Positions 63,372 to 64,000 of a stretch of 64,000 nucleotides of DNA are shown one piece after another. The position numbers were made by a program, and so were the translations under genes. Below the pieces are notes generated by a model that saw only the letters and a list, made by a program, of their open reading frames with translations, made no database searches and was not told the origin of the DNA. Each line of letters begins with the position of its first letter. The stretch's first letter is position 1. This DNA comes from Seriola aureovittata (Eukaryota; Chordata; Actinopteri; Carangiformes; Carangidae): contig NC_079374.1 of NCBI RefSeq assembly GCF_021018895.1, forward strand, positions 6,345,212-6,409,211, written 5' to 3'.

Positions 63372-64000
63372 GTGAGTATTGATCACCATAATTCTTCTGA
63401 GGATTTTAAAGACTAAGAAAAGCTTCTGCTGTTGGAAATAATTTCCAAAAACCTGACTCTGGTTGCTTTACAAGAACTTTATAACACCAAAATGTTGTCC
63501 AGTTGTTTATTTAAATTATTGGCTGACTCTTAGTTTAGAGCATTTTTAGTTTCAATATTGTCCCGGACAGACTAAAAAAAAGGTGAAGCTGAAAACCATG
63601 AACTGTTTTCAGACTTCAGACATAAAGTTCCTAAGATGGGGCCATATTTATGCAGCAATTATTAAATAATAAACTGAAAGTAAGCACACGTCGCCTACGT
63701 TGCAACATTTGTATAGCATTTCCTGTTTATAACTAGTTTTACAAGCACTTGAGAAACCTGCTCGAGCTGTCAGGAGTTTCCTTCACAAGTGAGACACCCA
63801 GCAAATACTGCCTGCTTTCATAACACGTTTCCTATAAAAGACAATAAGATAAGCAGTTTGTGACATGACTAACAATTTGAACTTTCTCAGTTGTATGTAG
63901 CACCACTATGGGTCTAACTATTCTGAAATCAAGACATAAGTCACAATACAAATGTCCTGGATCTTGTATTGTGATACTGTCATTTTATAAAAAAGTACAG
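63372..64000 (+). other. intron 1 of the last receptor gene (partial)
   Basis: This is non-coding sequence after the GTGAGT donor. I found no acceptor followed by an Ig-type open frame before the end of the window. Confidence 0.45.

Overview
The window is vertebrate genomic DNA, almost certainly from a teleost fish. Genes have many exons with GT-AG introns. The introns carry long CA/GT microsatellites, Tc1-like and hAT-like transposon relics and a tRNA-derived SINE. Every recognisable gene lies on the + strand. The order map4k4 - il1r2 - il1r1-type receptor(s) - further IL-1-receptor-family gene matches the conserved vertebrate IL-1 receptor cluster.

Layout: (1) 1-16.6 kb holds the 3' half of map4k4, a Ste20/GCK-family kinase. 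Fourteen exons encode 699 residues: the acidic/Ser-rich linker and the whole C-terminal citron homology domain. A 3.1-kb 3' UTR follows. (2) 16.6-23.4 kb is intergenic, with a Tc1 relic and many microsatellites. (3) 23.6-28.7 kb is a complete il1r2 decoy receptor: nine coding exons, 441 aa, three Ig domains, one membrane segment, a short tail and no TIR domain. (4) 29.7-37.26 kb and 37.26-55.79 kb are two copies of a tandem duplication. The first copy (32.9-36.7 kb) has only the seven ectodomain exons of an il1r1-type receptor. The second (49.8-59.7 kb) is the full receptor, with eleven coding exons, 648 aa, a membrane segment and a TIR domain. (5) 63.3 kb carries the signal-peptide exon of the next IL-1R-family gene, which runs off the window.

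The main result is the duplication geometry. Its 3' breakpoint (37,261, equivalent to 55,786) lies inside the intron between the Ig3 exon and the membrane exon, so the upstream copy never received membrane or TIR exons. Its seven exons are still open with usable splice sites. Reading past the last one gives a stop after three more residues, and a SINE with a perfect 15-bp target duplication sits 20 bp downstream and brings an ATTAAA motif. The expected product is a 351-aa secreted IL-1R1 ectodomain, a possible soluble decoy next to the classical membrane decoy il1r2. This is an inference from sequence; expression is untested.

In function, il1r1 would bind IL-1 and signal through its TIR domain. 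il1r2 and, if expressed, the truncated copy would compete for ligand. map4k4 is a neighbouring kinase with no necessary functional link to the cluster. Exon coordinates were set by hand from splice consensus and reading-frame continuity. The coding sums are divisible by three for il1r2, for both il1r1 copies and, allowing for the split first codon, for the map4k4 part.
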